Below, piece by piece: positions 17,235 through 26,730 of a stretch of 64,000 nucleotides of DNA (positions are counted from its first letter, which is position 1; every line of letters starts with the position of its first letter). The notes beneath the pieces were generated by a model. It searched no databases. It worked only from the letters and a program-made list of their open reading frames with translations, and was not told the origin of the DNA. The translations under genes were made by a program, and so were the position numbers. The stretch covers positions 2,284,831-2,348,830 of the forward strand of contig NZ_LN890328.1 of the NCBI RefSeq assembly GCF_001458595.1. The letters run 5' to 3'. Source of the DNA: Clostridium neonatale. Lineage in GTDB: Bacteria > Bacillota > Clostridia > Clostridiales > Clostridiaceae.

Positions 17235-18983
17235 CTATTGAAATTGCGAATTATAAAGCTCAGCATAAAACTCATTTAAATTCATAAGTTCTCTATGATT
17301 GCCTTGCTCAACTATCTTTCCATCTTTAATAACCAATATTAAATCTGCATTTCTGATTGTTGATAACCTATGTGCTATAACAAAACATGTTTTTTCTTTC
17401 ATTAAATTTTTCATTGCCTCTTGAATTTGAATTTCTGTTCTTGTATCTACATTTGATGTTGCTTCATCCAGTATAAGCATTTTAGAATCTAAAAGCATGG
17501 CTCTTGCAATTGTTAATAATTGCTTTTGACCTTTTGATATATTCATTCCATCTTCATTTATCACTGTGTCATATTTATTAGGAAGCTGCATTATATATGA
17601 ATGTATTTTAGCTGCTTTTGCTGCTTCTATTACCTCATCTATAGTTGCATCTTTTTTTCCATAAGCTATATTTTCAAAAATAGTTCCACTAAATAACCAT
17701 GTATCCTGAAGAACCATAGAGTAAGATTTCCTTAAGCTGCTTCTTGTTACTTCATTAATTTTATTATTATCAATATAAATATCACCACTATATATATCAT
17801 AAAACCTCATCAGTAAATTTATAATAGTTGTCTTACCAGCTCCAGTAGGTCCAACTATAGCAACAAGACTTCCCTTCTTTATATCTAAATTTAAGTTATC
17901 AATTATTTTTTTGTTTGGATCATATCCAAATGAAACATTATCCAGCTTAACATTTCCGTCTACTTCATCTAGTACCTTAGCACCAATTATATCTTCTTTT
18001 TCTATCTCTTCATCAAGAAGGTTAAATACTCTTTCTGCTGCAGCTAAAGCTGACTGTATTTCACTCATAATATTTGCCGCTTCATTTATTGGCCCTGAAA
18101 ATTTCCTTGAATATAATACAAAGGCAGATATATTTCCAAGACTAATCTCCTTAAACAAGTATAGTATTGCACCAAAAACACTCACTAATGATAATGATAT
18201 ATTATTTATAAAATTAATTGATGGTCCCATCATACTACCATAATAATCTGAATTATAGTATGAACTTACCGCTTCTTCATTTATTTTATTAAATTCATCT
18301 ATTACTCTTTCTTCTTGATTATATGCTTTTATTGTATTTTGCCCTGTTATCATTTCTTCAACAAACCCATTTAAATTACCTGATGCATCAGATCTTTTTT
18401 TATATAACGGCTTAACTTTTTGTGACATAAACTTACTAAATAATAATGATACAGGTATAGTAATAACAAATATAAGCACAAGTGACCTTGATATTGTACA
18501 CATCATTATAAATGACCCAACTACAGTTATAAAGCTTGTTGCTATTTGAATTAGATCAGTTGACAGTGAAGCATTAATTGTGTCTATATCATAGGAAATC
18601 CTGCTTATTATATCTCCAGTTTTATGATTATCAAAATAACTTATTGGCAGTTGTTCTATTTTCTCAAATACATCTTTTCTCATTTTAAAAACTATTTTTT
18701 GTGTTAATGAAATCATTAAAATAGATAATATATATGATAAAATTGATGACAATATGTAAAATAATATCATTAGAAAAACATAAAAAAACACTTTTTGAAA
18801 TTCTACTTTTCCTATTCCAAATTGTATGGAATCTATTGCATATCCTGACAATAATGGACCTACAAGTGAAAATAAATTACTTACTATAGTTAAAAATATT
18901 GCAGTAAATAATAGTAACTTATATTCATATAAATATTTTCCCAAACGTATAAGTGTATATTTTTTTATTGTGTTAGTTTTCAC
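17235..18983 (-). CDS. ABC exporter subunit (catalytic Glu/His side, degenerate signature)
   Basis: Half-transporter of about 582 aa: six membrane helices (residues 20-310), then a nucleotide-binding domain. Walker A is GPTGAGKTT, Walker B ends in LILDEATS with the catalytic Glu present, and the switch is IAHRLST with His. The signature reads ISKGQ rather than LSGGQ. It pairs with the upstream half-transporter at 18973-20691, whose defects are complementary, so the two form an asymmetric heterodimer of the BmrCD / TM287-288 type, exporting drugs or lipids. I use the GTG at 18983 with GGAGG 8 bases before it; the frames of the two genes overlap by 11 bases. Confidence 0.9.
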   Translation of the reverse strand: MKTNTIKKYTLIRLGKYLYEYKLLLFTAIFLTIVSNLFSLVGPLLSGYAIDSIQFGIGKVEFQKVFFYVFLMILFYILSSILSYILSILMISLTQKIVFKMRKDVFEKIEQLPISYFDNHKTGDIISRISYDIDTINASLSTDLIQIATSFITVVGSFIMMCTISRSLVLIFVITIPVSLLFSKFMSQKVKPLYKKRSDASGNLNGFVEEMITGQNTIKAYNQEERVIDEFNKINEEAVSSYYNSDYYGSMMGPSINFINNISLSLVSVFGAILYLFKEISLGNISAFVLYSRKFSGPINEAANIMSEIQSALAAAERVFNLLDEEIEKEDIIGAKVLDEVDGNVKLDNVSFGYDPNKKIIDNLNLDIKKGSLVAIVGPTGAGKTTIINLLMRFYDIYSGDIYIDNNKINEVTRSSLRKSYSMVLQDTWLFSGTIFENIAYGKKDATIDEVIEAAKAAKIHSYIMQLPNKYDTVINEDGMNISKGQKQLLTIARAMLLDSKMLILDEATSNVDTRTEIQIQEAMKNLMKEKTCFVIAHRLSTIRNADLILVIKDGKIVEQGNHRELMNLNEFYAELYNSQFQ

Positions 18984-20691
18984 CAATATCACCTCCCATT
19001 TGAGAATCGCTTATTTCTTTATATACATAACAATCTTTTATCAGTTCATCATGGTTTCCATATCCAATAATTTTCCCCTCTTCCAAGACAATAATTTTAT
19101 CTGCATTCTTAATGGAACTTATTCTTTGAGCAACTATAATTGTTGTTGTATCTTTAAAATTATCATTTATTGCTTTTCTTAAAAGTGAATCTGTTTTATA
19201 ATCCAATGCACTTGAAGAATCATCTAATATTAAAATTTCTGGCTTTTTTGCCAGAGCCCTTGAGATCAATACTCTTTGTTTTTGTCCTCCACTTAAGTTA
19301 CTTCCTTTACTTGTTAAATGTTCATTATATTTTTCTCTTAAATTTTCTATAAACTCTTTAGCCTGTGCATACTCAGAAGCCCTAAAAATATCTTCTTTTC
19401 TTAAATCTCTGCCAAATTTTATATTTTCATATATAGTATTTTCAAATATCATATCATTTTGAAAAGCTACTCCAAATTTCTTATGAAGTTCATTTTTGTC
19501 TACTCCATTTATGTCATATCCATTTATTCTTATTTTACCTTCATCTACTTCATAAAACTTCATGAGTAACTTAATTATTGTTGTCTTTCCACTACCTGTT
19601 GCTCCAATTATGCCTAATGTTTCTCCCCTTTTTAGCTTAAAATTAATATTGCTTATAGCATTAACATCTTTATTATAAGAAAAAGAAACATTATTAAATT
19701 CTATGTGATATTTACTTTCAATATAATCCTCATTCTTTATTACTATATCCTCATCTTCTTCAAGCACTTCACTAATACGCATAGCTGATGCACTTCCTTT
19801 AGAATAAAGAACAAACATCCTTGTAATAGAAAGCATAGCATTTAAAATAATAGTAAAGTATGTTAAAAATGCTACTATCTTTCCTGGTTCAGTAGTTCCT
19901 GAATTTACTCTAAAAGCTCCTACAATAATTACAATTGACAATCCAAGATTAAGTATTAAATTCATCATTGGACTGCTAATGCCCATTACTATACTTGCTT
20001 TTTTCTCTTTATCTGAAGTATCTTTATTTATTTTTTCAAATCTTGATTTTTCATATTCTGTTTTAGATAAAGCCTTTATTACTCTTATTCCAATTATATT
20101 TTCTCTTACTATTCTCACAAGCTTATCTACATACATTTGAAATTCGCTATAATAAGGGACTCCTTTTTTTGAAACATAATAAACCATAATTCCTACAAAA
20201 GGTAATGTAGCAATTAAAACTAAGGATAATACAGGCTCCAATGTAAGGGTAACTATTACTCCTCCAATTAATAATATTGGTGCACGAACACCAAGTCTCT
20301 GCATAACTCCAATCAGCCTTTGAATGTTATATGTATCACTCGTCATTCTAGATATCAATGATGGAATTGTATATTTATCTATTTGTGTGTTTGAAAAATA
20401 AGATATCTTTACAAATAAATCATGACGTATTTCTCTAGTAACATCTCTAGCTACTCTTGATGCCATCCGATTTGCGATTATATTATTAGTTACTGCAATA
20501 ATTGAGCATATCACCATAATAACACCATATATGAATATTAAATTCACATTATTTTTGGGAATAATATCATCAATCATATATGCTAATATCCAAGGCAGGC
20601 ATAAATCCATTATAGTTCCTGTAAATTTGATTATAAGACCTAAAACCATCTGTAAAATGTATGGCTTTATATATTTTAAAATTCCCTTCAT
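18973..20691 (-). CDS. ABC exporter subunit (degenerate ATP site partner)
   Basis: First gene of the exporter pair, 572 aa with six membrane helices and a nucleotide-binding domain. Walker A GATGSGKTT and signature LSGGQKQR are canonical, but Walker B ends in ILDDSSSALD, so the catalytic Glu is Asp, and the switch is VAQRISS, with Gln in place of His. These are the marks of the non-hydrolytic site in heterodimeric exporters, matching the ISKGQ signature of the partner. The promoter TTGAAT-18-TATAAT lies upstream, with a 13-bp palindrome over its -35 box. Confidence 0.92.
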   Translation of the reverse strand: MKGILKYIKPYILQMVLGLIIKFTGTIMDLCLPWILAYMIDDIIPKNNVNLIFIYGVIMVICSIIAVTNNIIANRMASRVARDVTREIRHDLFVKISYFSNTQIDKYTIPSLISRMTSDTYNIQRLIGVMQRLGVRAPILLIGGVIVTLTLEPVLSLVLIATLPFVGIMVYYVSKKGVPYYSEFQMYVDKLVRIVRENIIGIRVIKALSKTEYEKSRFEKINKDTSDKEKKASIVMGISSPMMNLILNLGLSIVIIVGAFRVNSGTTEPGKIVAFLTYFTIILNAMLSITRMFVLYSKGSASAMRISEVLEEDEDIVIKNEDYIESKYHIEFNNVSFSYNKDVNAISNINFKLKRGETLGIIGATGSGKTTIIKLLMKFYEVDEGKIRINGYDINGVDKNELHKKFGVAFQNDMIFENTIYENIKFGRDLRKEDIFRASEYAQAKEFIENLREKYNEHLTSKGSNLSGGQKQRVLISRALAKKPEILILDDSSSALDYKTDSLLRKAINDNFKDTTTIIVAQRISSIKNADKIIVLEEGKIIGYGNHDELIKDCYVYKEISDSQMGGDIGEN

Positions 20692-20725
20692 TACTTTTAT
20701 ATACCTTTCTTATTCTTTCATAGTT

Positions 20726-20759
20726 ATTATACTATTTGACTGTTTATCTATTCAATAGA
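20726..20759 (-). promoter_or_regulatory. promoter of the ABC exporter with palindromic operator
   Basis: On the minus strand TTGAAT (20750-20755) and TATAAT (20726-20731) are 18 bases apart. TCTATTCAATAGA (20747-20759) is a perfect inverted repeat around one central base and covers the -35 box, as expected for a small repressor site. Confidence 0.55.
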
Positions 20760-21070
20760 CCCCACTAGTATTCTTAATTTTAAAATTTAAAATTAACTTA
20801 CTTTATTTTTAATATATATATGTTGCAATAATAAAACCTCATTTAAAATGTTTATAGGCTAAGTAAATACCAGCATACAAAATGTAGAAAAGTAATTGCA
20901 AAAAATATATTTAATCCTTTCAAAAAATAAATAAAACACTTCGTTTCATAAAAATACAAATAACAAAATCAATTTATTGTTACAAATGAAGATACTTGTG
21001 TTTAATTTACACAAATATCATGGTATATTTTTATTAACAATTTCTTATATTTAAAGAAGCGAGGTATTTT
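20760..21070. other. intergenic region between exporter and HAD genes
   Basis: No gene is visible here. On the plus strand TTGTGT (20996-21001) and ACACAA (21009-21014) form an inverted repeat with a 7-base spacer upstream of the HAD phosphatase gene and may be an operator. A weak promoter pair, TTGTTA with TTTAAT at 18 bases, overlaps it. Confidence 0.35.
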
Positions 21071-21916
21071 ATGTTGGATAAAAAAATAATCTTTTTAGAT
21101 GTTGATGGAACTTTGTGTAACGATAAGGGATTAGTTCCTGAATCTGCCGCTATAGCAGTAAAAAAGGCTAGAGAAAATGGACATTTAGTTTATTTATGTA
21201 CAGGCAGGTCAAAAGCTGAAATATATGATTTTATTATGGATATAGGATTTGATGGAATAATAGGCGCTGGTGGTGGATTTGTTGAAGTTGAAGGCGAAAT
21301 GCTGTTTCATAAAAAAGTTTCTTCTGAAAATGTAAAACATTTGGTAGATTTTTTTAATAAGAATAATGTTAACTTCTATATTGAATCTAATGGTGGACTA
21401 TATGCCAGCAAAAATCTTATTCCTCAACTTGAAAGATGTATCTATGGTGATGTAGAAAATGATCCTGAAGCAATATACAGAAAGGAAAATGATCCTGACC
21501 ATTTTATCAATGCTTTAATTATTGGTGAAAATCTTTATAGAGATGATGTTAATAAAGCATGTTTCTTAGAACCTGAAAATATTTCTTTCGATGAAATAAA
21601 AAAAGAATTTGAAAATGAATTTGAAGTTATCCACTGTACTGTACCTATGTTTGGAGAAGATAGTGGAGAATTAGGTGTTCCTGGTGTACATAAAGCAACA
21701 GCCATTGAAGAACTACTTAATCATTTAAATATAGATAAAAGCCAAACTATTGCTTTTGGTGATGGTTTAAATGATATAGAAATGTTCAATTATTGTGAAT
21801 TAGGTATTGCTATGGGAAATGCTAAGCAAGGTTTAAAAGATATTGCAGGCGAAATCACAGACACACATGATGAAGGTGGAATTTATAATAGTTTTAAAAA
21901 ACATGGTCTAATCTAG
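21071..21916 (+). CDS. Cof-type HAD-IIB phosphatase
   Basis: Predicted sugar-phosphate or flavin-type phosphatase of the HAD superfamily, 281 aa. Motif I is FLDVDGTL (residues 8-15) with the nucleophile and acid-base Asp, motif II is LCTGRS near residue 44, and motifs III/IV are in IAFGDGLNDIEMF near residue 231. The C2 cap insert identifies the Cof/YidA subclass. The AGCGAGG ribosome site is 8 bases upstream of the ATG (TTG follows). Substrate is unknown. It is monocistronic and divergent from the ABC exporter. Confidence 0.9.
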   Translation: MLDKKIIFLDVDGTLCNDKGLVPESAAIAVKKARENGHLVYLCTGRSKAEIYDFIMDIGFDGIIGAGGGFVEVEGEMLFHKKVSSENVKHLVDFFNKNNVNFYIESNGGLYASKNLIPQLERCIYGDVENDPEAIYRKENDPDHFINALIIGENLYRDDVNKACFLEPENISFDEIKKEFENEFEVIHCTVPMFGEDSGELGVPGVHKATAIEELLNHLNIDKSQTIAFGDGLNDIEMFNYCELGIAMGNAKQGLKDIAGEITDTHDEGGIYNSFKKHGLI

Positions 21917-22033
21917 ATATATATTTCTCACCTCTAGTTTATGTACAATAATCCTATTAATAATTTAAATTATGTATATTTTATATAACTGTAGTTTTAG
22001 CACTACTATATTCGTTCTTTTATCCTCAATGGA

Positions 22034-22055
22034 ACAAGTTTCTATAGAAACTTGT
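22034..22055. repeat. 22-bp perfect palindrome
   Basis: Positions 22034-22055 read the same on both strands, an 11-bp arm with no loop. It lies between the HAD gene and tRNA-Leu, with no T-run typical of a terminator. Confidence 0.55.
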
Positions 22056-22118
22056 GATATAAAAGCTAGATAAGCACTTCCATCAAATTCAAAAGTTCAA
22101 TTAATGAATTGTAATATA

Positions 22119-22168
22119 TCAAAACAGGATATCTCAATATTGTATGATATTGAGATATCCTGTTTTGA
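22119..22168 (-). terminator. 22-bp stem hairpin after tRNA-Leu
   Basis: Two perfectly complementary 22-base arms are separated by TGTATG, directly beyond the tRNA 3' end. The T-rich strand after the stem is weak (TTTTGATATATT), so it is a strong hairpin with a mediocre U-tract and probably ends tRNA transcription. The HAD transcript also runs toward it. Confidence 0.65.
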
Positions 22169-22175
22169 TTATTCT

Positions 22176-22261
22176 TGGTGCAGACGACGGGACTTGAACC
22201 CGTATGTCTTGAAGACACAGGCTCCTTAGACCTGCGTGTCTGCCAATTCCACCACGTCTGC
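22176..22261 (-). tRNA. tRNA-Leu (anticodon AAG)
   Basis: An 86-base class II tRNA with the long variable arm. The acceptor stem GCAGACG pairs with CGTCTGC, and the CCA end is encoded. The anticodon stem CAGGT/GCCTG encloses the loop CTAAGGA, so the anticodon is AAG, reading CUU. T-arm GGGTTCAAGTCCC is canonical. Confidence 0.93.
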
Positions 22262-22376
22262 TTATCTTTCTTTATAATACCCATTTATATTTATTTTGTC
22301 AATAAAATTTATTTCTTATCTCATATAAGAGCTATACAAATATCATTATCTTAAATATATGATTGATTCAAAATGA

Positions 22377-22405
22377 ATAGAGGTATATTAAAAATACACC
22401 TCTAT
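22377..22405 (-). terminator. terminator after the lytic transglycosylase gene
   Basis: ATAGAGGTGTATTTTTAATATACCTCTAT forms a stem followed by TTCATTTTG on the minus strand, ending the polA operon. Confidence 0.6.
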
Positions 22406-22407
22406 AA

Positions 22408-23037
22408 TCACATAAAATATGAAATATGAACATTTATTACCTGTTTAAATAAATTAATGATTCTATTTATATCTAAAATATTTCCTCTTTCATTATAAAA
22501 AAAGTCATAAATATTGTAATATACATTTACCTTATCAATATACTTTTTAGTTTCTCCAAAAGGTATATAGTGAAGTGATTCTCCATTCAATGAATATTCT
22601 TCATTTTCAAGCCAATTACTAACATTAGTTGGGCCTGCGTTATATGCGGCTACTGCTAAATCTCTATTCCCATTAAACATATCTAAAAGTCTTCTTAGAT
22701 ACCAACATCCCATTTGTATATTTACTTCTTCATTATATAAGTCATCTTTTGAAAATCCTGTTAGCCCCATTTCACCAGCTATCCATTCACCAGTATCCCC
22801 TGTTATCTGCATTAAACCAACCGCATCTTTATGAGAATGAGCATCTTCTTTAAAGTTACTTTCAGTTTTCATTACAGATAATACAAAAAGAGGATCTAAA
22901 TCATATTTTTCACTATAAGTATTAACATATTCAGGATATTTGTATGGGAAAGCTTTCTCTTTTATAACATATCTAGCCCCTAATGCAACTACCAATAAAA
23001 TTACTACAAGCCAAAAAATTTTCTTTAGGAACTTCAT
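22408..23037 (-). CDS. membrane-anchored SLT-type lytic transglycosylase
   Basis: Predicted peptidoglycan-cleaving enzyme of 209 aa. An N-terminal signal-anchor helix (residues 5-24) is followed by the SLT domain, with the catalytic Glu in LSVMKTESNFKEDAHS near residue 58, then DAVGLMQI and the conserved VAAYNAGPTNV near residue 130. It is the last gene of the polA-coaE cluster, 13 bases behind coaE, an arrangement I recognise as common in clostridia. It acts outside the membrane in wall remodelling. Confidence 0.9.
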   Translation of the reverse strand: MKFLKKIFWLVVILLVVALGARYVIKEKAFPYKYPEYVNTYSEKYDLDPLFVLSVMKTESNFKEDAHSHKDAVGLMQITGDTGEWIAGEMGLTGFSKDDLYNEEVNIQMGCWYLRRLLDMFNGNRDLAVAAYNAGPTNVSNWLENEEYSLNGESLHYIPFGETKKYIDKVNVYYNIYDFFYNERGNILDINRIINLFKQVINVHISYFM

Positions 23038-23050
23038 TTTTTTCTCCCAT

Positions 23051-23650
23051 CTAACATACTAATTTCAAAAATTTCATTAAGTCATCTACCTGTTTCTTAG
23101 TGTTTTCTAAATCGCCATTGTTATCTATAAGTATATTAGCATACTCTTTTTTTTCTTCCATAGACATTTGTGAATTTATTCTGCTTACTGCTTCTACTTT
23201 ACTTAATTTATCTCTTTCCATGACCCTTCTTATTTGAACTGAGTTATCTGCACAAACTAAAATAACATAATCCATTTCTTCATGCATTTTATTTTCTATT
23301 AAAGTAGGCGCATCTAAGATAACTATTTTTTCTTTTTTCTTTCTATAATCCTCTAATTCCTCTTCAATATATTTTTTAATATATGGCATAATTATCTGTT
23401 CGTACTTAACTCTTTGCTTTGGAAATCTAAAAATATGATTTCCAAATTCTTTTCTCCTAAATTCACCTCTCCAATCAAAAAATCCTGCTCCAAATTCCAC
23501 TCTAACCGTATCTAAAATCTGTGGATTTTTTTCAAGAACTTCTTTTGCAATATTATCTGCATCTATTATTTTAAATTTATTATTCTTTAAAATAGCGGAA
23601 ACCGTACTCTTCCCACTACCTATTCCACCTGTTAAACCAACTTTAATCAC
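23051..23650 (-). CDS. coaE: dephospho-CoA kinase
   Basis: Last enzyme of coenzyme A synthesis: phosphorylates dephospho-CoA at the 3' hydroxyl. The P-loop is at the N-terminus (VGLTGGIGSGKST), followed by KIIDADNIAKEV and the lid region RRVMERDKLSK near residue 140. Its 199 aa fits the family. I place the start at the GTG at 23650, with AAGGTGG seven bases before it; an upstream in-frame ATG has no site and would add a non-conserved tail. It is between polA and the lytic transglycosylase gene. Confidence 0.93.
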   Translation of the reverse strand: MIKVGLTGGIGSGKSTVSAILKNNKFKIIDADNIAKEVLEKNPQILDTVRVEFGAGFFDWRGEFRRKEFGNHIFRFPKQRVKYEQIIMPYIKKYIEEELEDYRKKKEKIVILDAPTLIENKMHEEMDYVILVCADNSVQIRRVMERDKLSKVEAVSRINSQMSMEEKKEYANILIDNNGDLENTKKQVDDLMKFLKLVC

Positions 23651-23777
23651 TTTATAACCCACCTTACTTTTTAAGTTGACAGTTAACATTTGACAATTTA
23701 CAGTTTATGATAAACTTACTACTTAAATTTATCTTTTTCTTTTCAATTGACAACAACTTATTTTATAAACTCCATTA

Positions 23778-26381
23778 TTACTTTGCATCATACCATGTAG
23801 AACCACTATTAACATCCACATCTAAATCAACATGAAGCTTAATTGCATTTTCCATTTCATCTATTAAAAGAGCTTTAACTTCTTCAAACTCATCCTTCTT
23901 AACATTTAATATAAGTTCATCATGAACTTGAAGTATTAATTTACTTTTTAAATTCTTTTCATTTAATTTTTTATAAACATTCACCATTGCAAGCTTTATT
24001 ATATCAGCTGCACTTCCTTGAATAGGTGCATTCATGGCTAATCTGTCTCCTAAAGCCTTAACTATCTTATTAGAAGATTTAATTTCTGGTATAAATCTTC
24101 TTCTATTCAAAATAGTCAACACATAACCTGTTTTTTTAGCATCTTCAACTACTTTTTCTAAATAGTCTTTGATTTTAGGATATCTGTCAAAATAAATTTC
24201 CATGTATTCTTCTGCTTCTTTTTTAGATATTTTTAAATCTTGTGCCAAACTAAATCCACTTATTCCATAAACTATACCGAAGTTTACTGCCTTTGCTCTA
24301 CTTCTCATAAGAGATGTAACTTCCTCTACTGGTACTTTAAATACTTCTGATGCAGTCTTAGTATGAATATCACTATGATGTTTAAAAGCATCTATCATAT
24401 TTTCATCACCTGCAATGTGAGCAAGGACTCTAAGTTCTATTTGAGAATAATCTCCTGAAACTAAAATATCATCTTTTTCAAATGGTATAAATACCTTTCT
24501 TATTTCTTTTCCCATTTCATGTCTTACAGGAATATTTTGAAGATTTGGCTCAGTACTTGATAGCCTACCTGTTGTTGTTACAGTTTGGTTAAAGTTTGAA
24601 TGAATACGTCCATCTTCATCAATTACATTCTTTAGGCCTTCAACATAGGTTGAATTTATCTTTGTTATTTGTCTATAATACATTATTTTAGGTATTATTT
24701 CATGCTTATCCATAAGTTTTTCTAATACTTCTTGATTTGTTGAATAGCCGGTTTTAGTTTTCTTTATTACAGGCAGATCCAATTTCTCAAACAGTATTTT
24801 TCCAAGCTGTTTTGGAGAACTTATATTAAATTCTTCATCTGCCAACTTATATATTTCTGCTTGCGTTTCTTCTATTTCCTTTTTAAATTTAACTTGAAGC
24901 TCATCTAACATGTCTGCATTTATGTTAAATCCTATACTCTCCATTGATGAAAGCACAAATATCAAAGGATGCTCAATAGTGTAATAAAGTTCATCCATGT
25001 CCTCTTTGTGTAATCTCTCTTTTAACTCATTATATATATTGGGAATATAACTTGAAAGTGCACCTTTAAAATTAATACCTTCACCACTTGGATTATCTCC
25101 AATATAAATGTTAACTAATTCTTTTATATCATAATTACTTTTAGATGAATCAATTAAATATGCAGCAATAGCTGTATCAAAATCAAATCCCTTTATATTA
25201 ATATTATTCTTTCTTAAAAATGTAACTAGATTTTTTCCATCATGTATTGTCTTTTTTATACTTTCATTTTCCATGCATTCTTTTAAAACAGCTAATGCTT
25301 CTTCATGATTTTCATCTGCTATTTTCTTAAAATCTATTACAATACCATGATTATCTTCTCCTAAAAATAGATTTTCTAATTCTATTTTAGAATACGTAGT
25401 TGCATCCTTTAATATATAATCTATATAAATTCTATCTTTAACTTCTAAAAGAACTTCTTTCATTTCTTTAATATTATCTATATTCTTTACTTCTGCTTTA
25501 CATTCATCTGTTTCATCATCGCTTTTAAACTTAGATAATATTGATTTCATTTCAAGCTTCATAAGCTTTTTCTTAAGTTCTGGAATGTTTTCCTCATCCA
25601 TGGAATCTATGTCTTCTATTTTTAACTCTATTGGAACATCTCTAATTATAGTAGCTAATTTCTTAGAAAATATTGCTTGCTCAGTATTATTTTCCAAATT
25701 TTCTTTTAACTTTTTGCCAGAAATGCTATCTATATTTCTTAACACTTCTTCAATTGATCCATAATCTTTTATAAGCTTAAATGCAGTTTTTTCTCCAACA
25801 CCAGGAACCCCTGGAATATTATCAGATTTATCTCCCATAAGTCCTTTAACATCAATAAATTGACTTGGAGTAACTTCAAATTCATCTATAAATGTTTTTT
25901 CATCATATATTGCTGTTTCTGTAACTCCTTTTTTGGTTATTACAACTTTTGTACTTGTTGAAGCAAGTTGAAGTGCATCCTTGTCTCCTGTAACTATGAA
26001 CACTTCTATTCCATTTTCCTCAGCAAATTTTGATACAGTACCTATTAAATCGTCTGCTTCAAAGCCTTCTATTTCAAATATTTTTATTCCCATAAGTTTA
26101 AGTATATCTTTAATTATTGGGAACTGTTCATAAAGCTCTGGTGCCATCTTTTTTCTTCCTGCTTTATAATCTGCATATTCTTTATGTCTAAAAGTAGGAG
26201 CTTTCAAGTCAAAAGTAGCTATTATACTATCTGGATTTATTTCATCTTTCATTTTAAACAACATATTCATAAAACCATAAATGGCATTAGTATTTATTCC
26301 GTCACTATTTGTAAGAGGAGGTAAGGCAAAAAATGCCCTATTCATAAGTGAGTTTGAATCTAATATTAATAATCTTTTCAT
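23778..26381 (-). CDS. polA: DNA polymerase I
   Basis: Repair and Okazaki-processing polymerase, 867 aa. The N-terminal 5'-3' exonuclease (residues 1-290, LLILDSNSLMNRAFFAL, FEADDLIG, VKGLMGDKSDNIPGV) is complete. The middle domain lacks the Asp/Glu residues of the proofreading exonuclease, as in many Firmicutes. The polymerase domain has motif A SGDYSQIELRVLAHIAGD, the O-helix RSRAKAVNFGIVYG and motif C QVHDE near the end. It heads the polA-coaE-transglycosylase operon. A GGAGG-type site precedes the ATG. Confidence 0.97.
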   Translation of the reverse strand: MKRLLILDSNSLMNRAFFALPPLTNSDGINTNAIYGFMNMLFKMKDEINPDSIIATFDLKAPTFRHKEYADYKAGRKKMAPELYEQFPIIKDILKLMGIKIFEIEGFEADDLIGTVSKFAEENGIEVFIVTGDKDALQLASTSTKVVITKKGVTETAIYDEKTFIDEFEVTPSQFIDVKGLMGDKSDNIPGVPGVGEKTAFKLIKDYGSIEEVLRNIDSISGKKLKENLENNTEQAIFSKKLATIIRDVPIELKIEDIDSMDEENIPELKKKLMKLEMKSILSKFKSDDETDECKAEVKNIDNIKEMKEVLLEVKDRIYIDYILKDATTYSKIELENLFLGEDNHGIVIDFKKIADENHEEALAVLKECMENESIKKTIHDGKNLVTFLRKNNINIKGFDFDTAIAAYLIDSSKSNYDIKELVNIYIGDNPSGEGINFKGALSSYIPNIYNELKERLHKEDMDELYYTIEHPLIFVLSSMESIGFNINADMLDELQVKFKKEIEETQAEIYKLADEEFNISSPKQLGKILFEKLDLPVIKKTKTGYSTNQEVLEKLMDKHEIIPKIMYYRQITKINSTYVEGLKNVIDEDGRIHSNFNQTVTTTGRLSSTEPNLQNIPVRHEMGKEIRKVFIPFEKDDILVSGDYSQIELRVLAHIAGDENMIDAFKHHSDIHTKTASEVFKVPVEEVTSLMRSRAKAVNFGIVYGISGFSLAQDLKISKKEAEEYMEIYFDRYPKIKDYLEKVVEDAKKTGYVLTILNRRRFIPEIKSSNKIVKALGDRLAMNAPIQGSAADIIKLAMVNVYKKLNEKNLKSKLILQVHDELILNVKKDEFEEVKALLIDEMENAIKLHVDLDVDVNSGSTWYDAK

Positions 26382-26664
26382 TAAAATCCTCCGTTTATTT
26401 ATAATTAAATTTCTATATTCAAATAAATTTAGTAGTGAGATATATCACTCCCCCTACTATAATACATACAAAAATATATTTATAAATAATTATACTATAT
26501 TGTACAACCTAAAGTACATAAATTAAAACAAATTCAATATATATTTCTTATTATTGCCTATTTAATTTGAAAAAATTCTTTTCTAAAAACTCATGAAATA
26601 ACTACTAATTTTCTATAATAATTTTAATATTTCTTATATCTTATTAAAATTAATTCTAATCTAT
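26382..26664. other. intergenic region upstream of polA
   Basis: About 280 bases between the divergent polA and aminopeptidase genes. I see AT-rich DNA and a weak hairpin around 26432-26449 but no gene and no clear riboswitch. polA promoter elements are not obvious. Confidence 0.4.
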
Positions 26665-26693
26665 TTGATATATATATAAAATAGTGACATAAT
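26665..26693 (+). promoter_or_regulatory. promoter of the aminopeptidase gene
   Basis: TTGATA (26665-26670), 17 bases, then CATAAT (26688-26693), about 40 bases before the ATG. A GCGAGG site follows near 26719. Confidence 0.5.
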
Positions 26694-26730
26694 CATACTA
26701 TACTTAAATAATTATTAGCGAGGTGAAAAA

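Noticed and set aside
22066..22284. A 72-codon frame across tRNA-Leu on the minus strand
   Set aside because: It reads straight through the tRNA gene and its terminator hairpin; the peptide motif seen (WWNWQTRRSK) is a translation of tRNA sequence.
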